Part shown: piece by piece, positions 1-6,987 of the stretch
Numbering within the stretch: position 1 is the first letter of the stretch
How the letters are laid out: each line of letters begins with the position of its first letter
DNA from: Deltaproteobacteria bacterium
GTDB taxonomy: Bacteria; Desulfobacterota; Desulfobacteria; Desulfobacterales; Desulfobacteraceae
Assembly: GCA_003647385.1 (NCBI GenBank)
Contig: QMMT01000073.1
Span: 1 to 7,831 of the forward strand
Direction of reading: 5' to 3'
DNA length: 7,831 nucleotides
Translations under genes and position numbers: made by a program
The notes under the pieces: generated by a model
What the model was told of the DNA's origin: nothing
The model's database searches: none
What the model saw: only the letters and a program-made list of their open reading frames with translations

Positions 1-473
1 AATATATGTATGCAGATCTGCCCATTCTGACCCCTGCCGTTGCCGGAATTATTCAGCAGCCGGCTGAACTGACCATTCTTGATTCCGGTGGAGATGATGC
101 CGGCGTTACTGTACTTGCAGCACTTGCAGATCACTTGTCGCAAAAACAGGTCCAGCTGTTGCAGGTTATCAATCCGTTCAGGCCCTTTACCAGCGATGTT
201 AAGGGGTGTATCAGGATTAAAGAGGAAATTGAAAATTCTTCAAAAATAAAGGTAACAGGGCTTGTCAGTAATGCCAATCTCATTGATGAGACAACACCTG
301 AACATATTTACAAAGGGTATGACTTTTTAAAAGAAGTGTCCGAGGCAACAGGACTTGAGGTTACTTTTATCACGGCGGCTGCACATTTAATACCAGAACT
401 TGAAATGGATCGTTTTGTCTGCCCTGTATTGGAAATAAACAGGAAACTGAATCTACCTTGGGGAAACATTTAA
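1..473 (+). CDS. CbiA/MinD-like P-loop NTPase family protein, 3' part (5' end outside window)
   Basis: The reading frame is open from the first bases of the window and ends with TAA at 471-473. The ATG at 6 has too little upstream sequence to judge, and the protein has no Walker A motif, so the N-terminal part with the P-loop probably lies upstream. Counting from that ATG, visible features are a Walker-B-like hydrophobic strand ending in LDSGGDDAG (about residues 25-33), a strand ending in NPFRPFT (56-62), and a late strand reading VTGLVSNANLIDETTP (83-98). This pattern resembles proteins often labelled 'cobyrinic acid a,c-diamide synthase' that, as I recall, occur next to 2-oxoacid:ferredoxin oxidoreductase genes in deltaproteobacteria. 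Real cobyrinate amidation is unlikely because nothing cobalamin-related is nearby. An ATP-dependent assembly or accessory role for the downstream complex is a guess from position only. It lies 53 bp before the ferredoxin gene on the same strand. Confidence 0.6.
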   Translation, partial: YMYADLPILTPAVAGIIQQPAELTILDSGGDDAGVTVLAALADHLSQKQVQLLQVINPFRPFTSDVKGCIRIKEEIENSSKIKVTGLVSNANLIDETTPEHIYKGYDFLKEVSEATGLEVTFITAAAHLIPELEMDRFVCPVLEINRKLNLPWGNI

Positions 474-496
474 TTTGGAAGAACATTTAATTGGAA
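465..496 (+). repeat. Short tandem direct repeat across the stop codon of the first gene
   Basis: AACATTTAATTTGGAA (465-480) is followed at a 17-base period by AACATTTAATTGGAA (482-496). The copies differ by one T in a T run. The first copy contains the last codons and TAA stop of the upstream gene. It looks like a small tandem duplication. A pair of operator half-sites ahead of the ferredoxin gene is possible but unsupported. Confidence 0.6.
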
Positions 497-526
497 CCAT
501 ATTTATTATATTAAGGAGTAGTTTAA

Positions 527-751
527 ATGGCGTATAAACATATTATTGATTCTGAGCGGTGCAAGGGATGCGGGCTTTGTGTCAATTTCTGTCCAAAAGA
601 TGTCCTTGAAATCACGGACAAAGTGAATGCAAAAGGACATTTTCCCGTATATCAGGCACGGCCTGAGGATTGTATTTTTTGCACCATCTGCTGCATCATA
701 TGCCCTGATGTTGCCATCAGTATCATTGAACTGGAAAAAGAGACCTCTTAA
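527..751 (+). CDS. korD: Ferredoxin-type delta subunit of 2-oxoacid:ferredoxin oxidoreductase
   Basis: This 74-residue protein is a two-cluster [4Fe-4S] ferredoxin. The first CxxCxxCxxxC motif is C12, C15, C18, C22 (followed by P) and the second is C49, C52, C55, C59 (followed by P). Cys56 is an additional cysteine next to a ligand. In the four-subunit oxidoreductases (Kor, Vor and Por types) this small subunit carries electrons from the TPP/[4Fe-4S] centre of the beta subunit to external ferredoxin in the cytoplasm. The start is supported by AAGGAG at 513-518, eight bases before the ATG. The alpha subunit starts 19 bp after its stop, so the two are surely cotranscribed. The identification as a subunit rather than a free ferredoxin rests on the position at the head of the alpha-beta-gamma set, which is the usual delta-alpha-beta-gamma order. 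The symbol is tentative because the substrate is unknown. Confidence 0.88.
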   Translation: MAYKHIIDSERCKGCGLCVNFCPKDVLEITDKVNAKGHFPVYQARPEDCIFCTICCIICPDVAISIIELEKETS

Positions 752-757
752 TTTTAT

Positions 758-763
758 AAGGAT
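758..763 (+). promoter_or_regulatory. Ribosome binding site fixing the alpha-subunit start
   Basis: AAGGAT lies seven bases before the ATG at 771. The frame is also open upstream, back to an ATG at 627 inside the ferredoxin gene. Family similarity (MAKVLMKGNEAIGEAAIRAG) begins at 771, so the longer version is rejected. Confidence 0.65.
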
Positions 764-770
764 AAAAATA

Positions 771-1838
771 ATGGCTAAAGTGTTAATGAAAGGAAATGAA
801 GCAATTGGTGAAGCCGCAATCCGGGCGGGGTGTAAAAACTATTTTGCATATCCCATCACGCCCCAGTCTGAAGTTGCCGAATACCTTGCAAAAAGATTGC
901 CGGAAGTTGACGGTGTATTTTTGCAGGGCGAAAGCGAAGTGGCGGTTGGATATATGATTTTTGGTGCAGCTGCTGCCGGTGAAAGAGTCATGACGACGTC
1001 TTCGAGCCCCGGTGTCAGTTTGATGGGTGAGGCCATCTCCTATATTGCAGCGGCCCAGTGCCCTGCAGTATTTGTCAATATTATGCGCGGCGGCCCGGGA
1101 TTGGGGGGGATACTGCCTTCCCAGGCAGATTATTTTCAGGCTACAAAAGGCGGAGGCCATGGCGATTACAGGCTTTTGGTTTTTGCACCTGATGGTGTCC
1201 AGGAAGCGGTTGAGATGACCATGAAAGCATTTACACTGGCAGAAAAGTACCGTGGCCCGGTAATGATCTTAGGTGACGGCCTGATCGGGCAGATGATGGA
1301 ACCGGTTGAGTTCCCTGATGATCTCATGACCAAACCCAGCAATAAGGATGACTGGGCAACCAATGGCATGGACACCCGGAAAAGCAATAAGAGAAACCTT
1401 GTCAAATCTCTTTTTCTTGATCCAAAGGAGCTCAATGACAACAATCTTGCCTTAAAAGCCAAGTATACACAGATGAAAAAAGAAGAAATTTTGTATGAAG
1501 GATACAATACAGACACGGAATATCAGGTCCTCATTGTCAGCTACGGCACCATGAGCCGGGTATGCAAAACATCCATAGATATGATGAAACAGGAAGGGAT
1601 TGAAGTAGGACTCTTAAGGCCGAAAACTCTGTTCCCATTTCCTGAAGAAGCGGTTTTCAATGCTTCCACCAAAGACTGCTGTAAAGCAGTTATCAGTATT
1701 GAAATGAGCATGGGACAAATGGTAGAGGACGTGGAACGCTGCGTTAAAGGCCAGAGAGAAGTGGATTTCTATGGCGAATGCGGTGGTGATATTCCAACGC
1801 CCGAAAAAATTATCGAAGTGATTAAGGGACTGCTCTAA
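771..1838 (+). CDS. korA: 2-oxoacid:ferredoxin oxidoreductase alpha subunit (KorA/VorB type)
   Basis: This 355-residue protein is the alpha subunit, carrying the pyrimidine-binding (PYR) and transketolase-C-like domains of a TPP-dependent 2-oxoacid:ferredoxin oxidoreductase. Together with the beta subunit it oxidatively decarboxylates a 2-oxoacid with CoA to acyl-CoA and CO2. Motifs seen are YPITPQSE (27-34), GESEVA (53-58, acidic residues near the TPP pyrimidine), TSSSPG (76-81), RGGPG (106-110) and GGGHGDYR (127-134). The C-terminal domain begins near QVLIVSYGTMSR and ends in EKIIEVIKGLL. The N-terminal 180 residues closely resemble what I remember of the family called 2-ketoisovalerate ferredoxin reductase VorB. 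The same family is often labelled KorA, so the substrate (2-oxoglutarate or branched-chain 2-oxoacid) cannot be fixed from sequence. The start at 771 is preferred over the upstream in-frame ATG at 627 because of its RBS and family length. The beta gene follows after 26 bp. Confidence 0.93.
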   Translation: MAKVLMKGNEAIGEAAIRAGCKNYFAYPITPQSEVAEYLAKRLPEVDGVFLQGESEVAVGYMIFGAAAAGERVMTTSSSPGVSLMGEAISYIAAAQCPAVFVNIMRGGPGLGGILPSQADYFQATKGGGHGDYRLLVFAPDGVQEAVEMTMKAFTLAEKYRGPVMILGDGLIGQMMEPVEFPDDLMTKPSNKDDWATNGMDTRKSNKRNLVKSLFLDPKELNDNNLALKAKYTQMKKEEILYEGYNTDTEYQVLIVSYGTMSRVCKTSIDMMKQEGIEVGLLRPKTLFPFPEEAVFNASTKDCCKAVISIEMSMGQMVEDVERCVKGQREVDFYGECGGDIPTPEKIIEVIKGLL

Positions 1839-1864
1839 ATCGTTAAACTTAGGAGAAAGATATA

Positions 1865-2602
1865 ATGGGAAAAGCATTTTCAACGCCAAAAAGCATGAGT
1901 GACAATTATACGCATTATTGTCCCGGCTGTACCCATGGCATTGTTCACAGGCTTGTGGCAGAAGCGATTGATGAATTAGGCATAAGAGGAAGAACAGTGG
2001 GAATTGCCCCTGTCGGGTGTGCTGTTCTGGCATATAATTATTTTAACTGTGACTTCCAGGAAGCTGCCCACGGTCGTGCGCCGGCCATGGCAACAGGAAT
2101 GAAACGGGTGAGACCGGACTTAATTGTTTTCACATACCAGGGAGACGGCGACCTTGCCAGTATCGGCATGGGTGAAATCATCCATGCGGCCAACAGGGGT
2201 GAAAAATTTACTGTCATCTTTATTAATAATGCCATCTATGGCATGACCGGCGGTCAGATGGCACCGACCACCATGCCGGGCCAGCGGGCCACCACAGCGC
2301 CCACCGGCCGCGATACAGACCAGACCGGGATGCCCATCAGAATGGCAAACCTGTTAGGAGAACTCGTAACCCCGGGATATATTACAAGGCAGGCAGTCTT
2401 GAAACCCGGACAGGTCAAAAAAGCCAAAAAGGCCATTAAAAAGGCCTTTGAGTACCAGGTAGAAGGAAAATGTTTCAGCTTTGTTGAGGTTATCAGCACC
2501 TGCCCGACAAACTGGGGTCTGACGCCGCTTGATTCATTAAAGTGGGCAGAAGATACGCTTTTGCCATATTATGAACTGGGTGATTACAAGGTACCTGAAT
2601 AG
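1865..2602 (+). CDS. korB: 2-oxoacid:ferredoxin oxidoreductase beta subunit, TPP-binding
   Basis: This 245-residue protein is the thiamine-diphosphate-binding beta subunit that carries out decarboxylation and passes electrons to its [4Fe-4S] cluster. CPGC at residues 19-22 and Cys52 are the expected cluster ligands, with Cys213 as a candidate for the fourth. The TPP/Mg signature runs from GDGD (93-96) to NN (121-122), followed by AIYGMTGGQMAPTT, the hallmark of this subunit. A lysine/alanine-rich helix near residues 185-194 is encoded by A-rich codons but stays in frame. AGGAG at 1851-1855 lies nine bases before the ATG, and the gamma gene begins 24 bp after the stop. Length and motifs are complete, and nothing suggests loss of activity. 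As for the alpha subunit, the Kor/Vor substrate assignment is open, so the symbol is tentative. Confidence 0.93.
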   Translation: MGKAFSTPKSMSDNYTHYCPGCTHGIVHRLVAEAIDELGIRGRTVGIAPVGCAVLAYNYFNCDFQEAAHGRAPAMATGMKRVRPDLIVFTYQGDGDLASIGMGEIIHAANRGEKFTVIFINNAIYGMTGGQMAPTTMPGQRATTAPTGRDTDQTGMPIRMANLLGELVTPGYITRQAVLKPGQVKKAKKAIKKAFEYQVEGKCFSFVEVISTCPTNWGLTPLDSLKWAEDTLLPYYELGDYKVPE

Positions 2603-2616
2603 ACAGACTAATTTTT

Positions 2617-2620
2617 GGAG
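2617..2620 (+). promoter_or_regulatory. Ribosome binding site fixing the gamma-subunit start
   Basis: GGAG ends six bases before the ATG at 2627. A TTG at 2615 is in frame but overlaps this Shine-Dalgarno sequence and would add four residues not seen in the family, so ATG 2627 is taken as the start. Confidence 0.7.
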
Positions 2621-2626
2621 AAACCA

Positions 2627-3166
2627 ATGCAAACAGAAATAAAATTTGCAGGATTTGGCGGCCAGGGAATCTTGCTCAGCGCAAAGCTTTTAGCATATGC
2701 TGCAATGAAACAGGGCTTTTTTGTAGCCTGGGTACCCTCATACGGACCGGAAATGAGGGGTGGAACCGCTTATTGTACCGTTGTTATCGGTGACAAACGG
2801 ATCGGCTCACCCATCATTAAGAACCCAAGCCATCTTGTGGCAATGAACCGACCGTCATTGGAAAAATTTACCAATGATGTAAAACCCGGCGGTGTTATTT
2901 TTATCAACAGTTCTCTTATTCCCACCAGAAGCGATAGAGAAGACATTACAGAGCTGATCGTTCCGGCAAATGATATTGCCATAAAGGCAGGCAGTATAAG
3001 GGCAGCCAATATCGTCGCATTAAGTTCATTTGCTGCAAAGGCCAAGGTTGTTGATCTGGACCTTTTAAAAAAATGTGTGAAAGAAGAATTTGCTGCAAAG
3101 GCAAAAATTATTCCGCTGAATATGAAAGCATTTGATGAAGGCGTGAGTATCGCAAATAACAGTTAA
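2627..3166 (+). CDS. korC: 2-oxoacid:ferredoxin oxidoreductase gamma subunit
   Basis: This 179-residue protein is the gamma subunit (POR/KOR gamma domain), which in structurally known relatives helps form the CoA-binding part of the enzyme. The N-terminal glycine motif GFGGQG lies at residues 9-14 and SYGPEMRGG at 38-46. Both are family signatures. The protein has the usual length and no membrane segment or signal peptide. It is the last of the four subunit genes. The ACT-domain gene begins 30 bp after its stop and no convincing terminator lies between them, which suggests readthrough into that gene. Because the gamma subunit is poorly diagnostic of substrate, it does not settle whether the enzyme uses 2-oxoglutarate, a branched-chain 2-oxoacid or another acid. 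Confidence 0.92.
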   Translation: MQTEIKFAGFGGQGILLSAKLLAYAAMKQGFFVAWVPSYGPEMRGGTAYCTVVIGDKRIGSPIIKNPSHLVAMNRPSLEKFTNDVKPGGVIFINSSLIPTRSDREDITELIVPANDIAIKAGSIRAANIVALSSFAAKAKVVDLDLLKKCVKEEFAAKAKIIPLNMKAFDEGVSIANNS

Positions 3167-3196
3167 CATTAATTTTATCGACAAGAAGGGGGCAAC

Positions 3197-3685
3197 ATGA
3201 TCCGAATAGAAATATCTCTTTTTCTAAAGAATGCACCTGGTGAACTGAGTAAATTAACTGAACTTCTAGCCGGAGCAACTATTAATATTGATGCTATCAC
3301 CATTCAGGATGCATCTGCCTATGTCCAGAACCTTTTTGAAGCCAGGGGCAAATCCTTAAAAAGACTCGCCTCTTCAGCAAGCTATAGTTCCATGAGAAGA
3401 GATTCTGCTCAATTTGCACTGACAAGACTCATTGTTGACAAGCCAGAAGAGACCATAGATCTTTTAAAAGAGAACGATTATCTCTTTGATTCAAAAGAAG
3501 TCGTTGCCATTGATATTACAAATAGACCCGGTGAATTTACAAAAATTACCAGAAAACTGGGTGAAGAAAAAATTAATATTAATTATGTTTACGGATCTGT
3601 ATCTGATTCCGACGGCAAATGCCTGTTTATATTCAGTCCGGAGGATATAAAAACTGCAGCCAGTATTTTTAAAGACGGGTACTAA
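3197..3685 (+). CDS. Tandem ACT-domain protein, probable ligand-sensing regulator
   Basis: This 162-residue protein has two ACT units and no catalytic domain. The first opens with KNAPGELSKLTELLAG (residues 11-26) and INIDAITIQDAS. The second opens with TNRPGEFTKITRKLGEE (108-124) and INYVYGSVS. ACT units commonly bind amino acids at dimer interfaces. In the first unit the strand after QDAS does not lead directly into the expected FALTRLIVD. Roughly 30 residues (about 41-72, rich in Ser, Arg and Lys) are inserted, while the second unit has no such insertion. The start is supported by AAGGGGG at 3186-3192, four bases before the ATG. Stand-alone ACT proteins of this kind occur beside acyl-CoA ligase and oxidoreductase genes in anaerobes. 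Their ligand is generally unknown, and a feedback role on the adjacent oxidoreductase is inference from position only. Confidence 0.8.
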   Translation: MIRIEISLFLKNAPGELSKLTELLAGATINIDAITIQDASAYVQNLFEARGKSLKRLASSASYSSMRRDSAQFALTRLIVDKPEETIDLLKENDYLFDSKEVVAIDITNRPGEFTKITRKLGEEKININYVYGSVSDSDGKCLFIFSPEDIKTAASIFKDGY

Positions 3686-3743
3686 ACCAACCCTCTGACT
3701 TTTTTTACCCTTACAATCAGCCAGCCATAGTTTAGGACGTAAT

Positions 3744-6449
3744 ATGAAAAATGATAAAACCATCATCATTAATGGAAATCCATTGCCCTTCAGTCCGGAA
3801 GATACGATTCTGGATGTTGCAAAAAAAAATGGCATTTTTATTCCAACCTTGTGTCATTTAAAAGGAACAACACCAACCGGTGCCTGCAGAATCTGCATGG
3901 TAGAGGTAAAGGGAGCCAGGTCACTTGTTGCCTCCTGCGCTGCTCCGGCCATGGACGGAATGGAGGTTCAAACAGAATCTGCCGACGTCATCAAGTCCAG
4001 AAAATTGACCATCTCTTTATTATTGTCTTCCGGGCACCATGACTGCCTTCTCTGCCCGGCCACAGGAGATTGTGTCCTCCAGCAACTGGCCTATCAATAT
4101 AAAATCACCGGAACCCAGTTTGAAGCATCCAAAGCAAGATACCCGCTGGAAAATGTCAACCCGTTTATTATACGGGATTTCTCCAAATGCGTATTATGCG
4201 GCAGATGTGTCCAGGCCTGCAACGATATCCAGGTCAATAATGCCATTGACATGGGGTACAGAGGTGCTGCCGCCAAAGTAATTACAGCCGGAGACAGGCC
4301 GTTAAAAGATTCTGACTGTGTGTTCTGCGGGGAATGTATCCAGGCCTGTCCTGTGGGTGCACTTTATCCTAAGGATGCCCTTTTAAAACCCAGATATGGA
4401 GAGACCGATAAAGTCAGAACCACCTGTAGCTATTGTGGTGTCGGATGCCAGATGAATCTCCATGTAAAGGATAATGTTGTCCAGAAAGTCACTGGTTTTG
4501 ATACAGCACCCAATAATGGCAGTCTTTGTGTAAAAGGGCGATTCGGCTATGATTTTATTGCATCTAAGGACCGATTAACAACCCCTTTAATCAAGAAAAA
4601 AGGAAAGTTCTGCGACGCATCCTGGGATGAAGCATTAAGTCTTATTGCCAAAAAATTCACTCAAATTCAAAAAAAACACGGATCTGACAGTTTAGGGGTT
4701 CTGACGTCTGCCAGAATAACCAATGAGGATAATTATATTGCTCATAAATTTACCCGGGCCGTCTTGAAAACCAATAATATTGATCACTGCGCCCGTCTGT
4801 GACATTCTTCTACGGTAGCCGGTCTGGCTGCCTCCTTTGGAAGCGGTGCAATGACAAATACCATTGCCGATATTGAAAAAGCAAAAGTAATTCTGGTCAC
4901 CGGATCTAATACAACAGAAAACCATCCCGTGATTTCATCCTGTATTAAGCGGGCGGTAAAATTTAAAGGCGCCAAACTGATTATTATTGATCCAAGACGA
5001 ATCAAATTGACGCAATTTGCAGAGAAATGGCTCAGACCTTTACCCGGAACCAATGTGGCCTGGATAAACGGCTTGATCCACGTCATCATAAAAGAAAAAT
5101 TATTTAATGCCTCCTTTGTGGACAAAAGAACCCTTCATTTTGACCAACTTGAAAAAGCTATTGAAAAATTTACACCGGATCATGTTGAATCCATCACCGG
5201 AATCAGAAAAAATGATCTTATTGATGCAGCAAGACTCTATGCCCAGGCAGGCAATCCCGCAAGTATTCTTTACTGCATGGGAATCACCCAGCACACATCA
5301 GGAACCGACAATGTCAAGGCCCTTGCAAACCTTGCCATGCTTTGCGGCAATTTAGGGGTTGAAGGCGGCGGCGTAAATCCTTTAAGAGGACAGAACAATG
5401 TACAGGGGGCCTGTGACTTAGGGGGCCTTCCCAATGTTTTTACCGGCTATCAGGCAGTGACGGACAAGACGATTAAAGCAAAAATAGAAAAAGCCTGGAA
5501 TGTACAGAATTTATCGGGCAAACCCGGGTTAACTGCCACGGAAATGATACCGGCGATAGAAGAGGGTCAGATTAAGTCCATGTATATCATGGGCGAAAAC
5601 CCTCTGGTCTCTGATCCGGACACTACCCATGTGGAAAAATGCTTCAACGCCCTTGATTTTCTGGTAGTCCAGGATATTTTCATGACCCAGACCGCCCAAA
5701 TGGCAGATGTTGTTCTGCCATCCACCTGTTTTGCAGAAAAAGAGGGCACCTTTACCAATACGGAAAGGCGAGTCCAGCGGGTCAGAAAAGCGGTTAATGC
5801 GCCGGGAAATGCACTGGGAGACTGGGAAATCATCTGCAACCTGGCCGTCCGTATGGGAGTTCCCATGACCTATCAGAACAGCCGTGAAATCATGGATGAA
5901 ATTGCATCTGTTACCCCATCCTATGGCGGAATCACCTATGAACGGCTTGAAAAAGAAAGCCTCCACTGGCCCTGTCCTGACCTGAACCATCCGGGCACAC
6001 CCATTCTTCACAAAGAGACATTCCCCTGTGGAAAAGGAATTTTTCATGGAATTGATTTTATTCCTTCCACTGAAAAAACAGATAAAGACTATCCCTTTCT
6101 GCTGACCACCGGTCGTGTTCTCTATCACTATCATACCGGAACCATGACCATGAAAACCAATGGATTAAATGAAATGGCACCTGAATGCTTTATTGAAATC
6201 ACACCGGAAGATGCAGATAGATATGGTATTACGGACGGTGAAATTATAGAAATAACGTCTAAGCGGGGTTCGGTTCAGGCTAAGGCACAATTTTCACCTA
6301 AAGCTGTAAGTGGAACCGTATTCATGCCGTTTCATTTTGCCAAGGCGGCGGCAAACAGACTGACCAGCACAAAACTGGACCCTGTATCTAAGATTCCTGA
6401 ACTCAAGGTTTGTGCTGTAAAATTAGACCGGATAAAGGTGGATGCTTGA
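3744..6449 (+). CDS. fdhA: Selenocysteine formate dehydrogenase catalytic subunit with NuoG-like N-terminus
   Basis: This 901-residue protein interconverts formate and CO2 at a Mo/W-bis-pterin centre. It is read through TGA 4800-4802 as Sec353, in the family context CARLUHSSTVAGL; the frame is the same before and after and homology is continuous. Fe-S sites in order: [2Fe-2S] C37, C48, C51, C65; a His/Cys [4Fe-4S] site at H99, C101, C104, C110 with the histidine two residues before the first cysteine, as I recall for HoxU; C149, C152, C155, C159; C192, C195, C198, C202; and the molybdopterin-domain cluster C228, C231, C235, C262. Lys264 and Arg548 (in LRGQNNVQG) match the catalytic-site Lys and Arg of E. 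coli FdhH; His354 follows Sec. The pterin-dinucleotide-binding domain is near 785-895 (FHFAKAAANRLT). No Tat signal is present, so it is cytoplasmic. AGGA at 3734-3737 precedes the ATG. A NuoE-like gene follows after 28 bp, indicating an NAD(P)-linked complex. Confidence 0.95.
4800..4832 (+). promoter_or_regulatory. Selenocysteine UGA codon and bacterial SECIS hairpin
   Basis: The UGA at 4800-4802 is followed by a seven-pair stem, GGTAGCC (4814-4820) with GGCTGCC (4826-4832), closed by the five-base loop GGTCT (4821-4825). One pair is a T4816-G4830 wobble. Counting from the U of UGA, U falls at 17, G at 23 and U at 24. These are the positions known to matter for SelB binding in the E. coli fdhF SECIS, and the loop sequence GGUCU is the same. 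The element requires SelA, SelB, SelC and SelD encoded elsewhere in the genome. Confidence 0.92.
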
Positions 6450-6464
6450 ATTCGAACACTATTT

Positions 6465-6468
6465 GGAG
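6465..6468 (+). promoter_or_regulatory. Ribosome binding site fixing the NuoE-like start
   Basis: GGAG lies nine bases before the ATG at 6478. An in-frame ATG at 6442 overlaps the fdhA stop. It is preceded immediately by AAAGGTGG with no proper spacing, so translation most likely starts at 6478. Confidence 0.6.
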
Positions 6469-6477
6469 AAAATAGAA

Positions 6478-6972
6478 ATGACCTGTTTTATACAACCCCA
6501 TCATGAAGATATTACTCAAGAGATGTGGCAAAAAATAGATGCTGTTATTGAAGAAAACAAAGATATGCCCGGCGCCATTATCACCGCATTGCGACAATGC
6601 CAGGATATTGTCAATTACCTGCCTCGTGAGCTGATAGACTATATTGCCGATGGGATGAACCTTCCCAGGAGTGAAGTCTTTGGTGTGGCATCATTTTATT
6701 CACTTTTTTCACTTAAACCCAAAGGCCGCCACACCATCAAGGTCTGTACGGGAACCGCCTGCTATGTCAAAGGTATTCGTGAAGTCATCAGCCGCATCGA
6801 AGGTGAATACCAGCTCAAAGAGGGCGGTACAACAGCTGACAGACGATTTTCCCTGGAAGGCGTCCGCTGTCTGGGTGCCTGCGGACTGGCACCGGTAATG
6901 GTTGTGGGAGAGGATACCCATGGCGATATTGCTGCTGAAAAAGTGATTCAGTCCCTGGAAGCATACAAGTAA
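6478..6972 (+). CDS. NuoE-like [2Fe-2S] subunit of the formate dehydrogenase complex
   Basis: This 164-residue protein is a thioredoxin-fold [2Fe-2S] protein of the NuoE/HydC/HndA family. The ligands are C90 and C95 (CTGTAC) with C131 and C135 (CLGAC), the standard Cx4C...Cx3C arrangement. The helical N-terminal half includes LPRELIDYIADGMNLP and VFGVASFYSLF, also family hallmarks. In relatives the cluster accepts electrons near the flavin of the NuoF-type partner. The gene lies 28 bp after fdhA and 15 bp before the NuoF-like gene, so the three encode one soluble formate dehydrogenase resembling the NADH-input module of complex I. If the upstream ATG at 6442 were used, the protein would be 12 residues longer and its gene would overlap the fdhA stop by eight bases. 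The family is clear; which pyridine nucleotide or bifurcating partner it serves is not. Confidence 0.9.
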   Translation: MTCFIQPHHEDITQEMWQKIDAVIEENKDMPGAIITALRQCQDIVNYLPRELIDYIADGMNLPRSEVFGVASFYSLFSLKPKGRHTIKVCTGTACYVKGIREVISRIEGEYQLKEGGTTADRRFSLEGVRCLGACGLAPVMVVGEDTHGDIAAEKVIQSLEAYK

Positions 6973-6987
6973 AAAAAGGAAAACAGC

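Noticed and set aside
474..526. AT-rich stretch with -10-like hexamers (TATTAT at 504-509) before the ferredoxin gene
   Set aside because: No -35-like hexamer at proper spacing was found, and AT-rich DNA gives such matches by chance.
627..770. Upstream extension of the alpha-subunit frame starting at ATG 627
   Set aside because: It lies entirely over the ferredoxin gene in another frame, and family similarity and a good RBS both begin at 771.
2406..2452. Repeated AAAAAGGCC units in the beta-subunit gene
   Set aside because: They encode an ordinary Lys/Ala-rich helix in frame, with no frame change or regulatory arrangement.
3677..3710. Possible intrinsic terminator between the ACT gene and fdhA (GGGT/ACCC or GGGTA/TACCC near a run of seven T)
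   Set aside because: The stem is only four or five pairs with a long loop, and the T run is either separated from the stem or inside the loop. Too weak to call.
3821..3829. Nine-A run in fdhA containing an A AAA AAA slippery phase
   Set aside because: The zero frame continues correctly into conserved sequence, and the -1 frame offers no meaningful product.
5529..6134. Long minus-strand open frame opposite fdhA
   Set aside because: The protein has no recognisable domain, and the plus strand is fully accounted for by a conserved enzyme. It is an antisense shadow.
4851..6449. Separate 532-residue molybdopterin protein starting at ATG 4851
   Set aside because: Homology continues upstream without a break through TGA 4800-4802, and a SECIS explains the TGA. 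No ribosome binding site precedes 4851.
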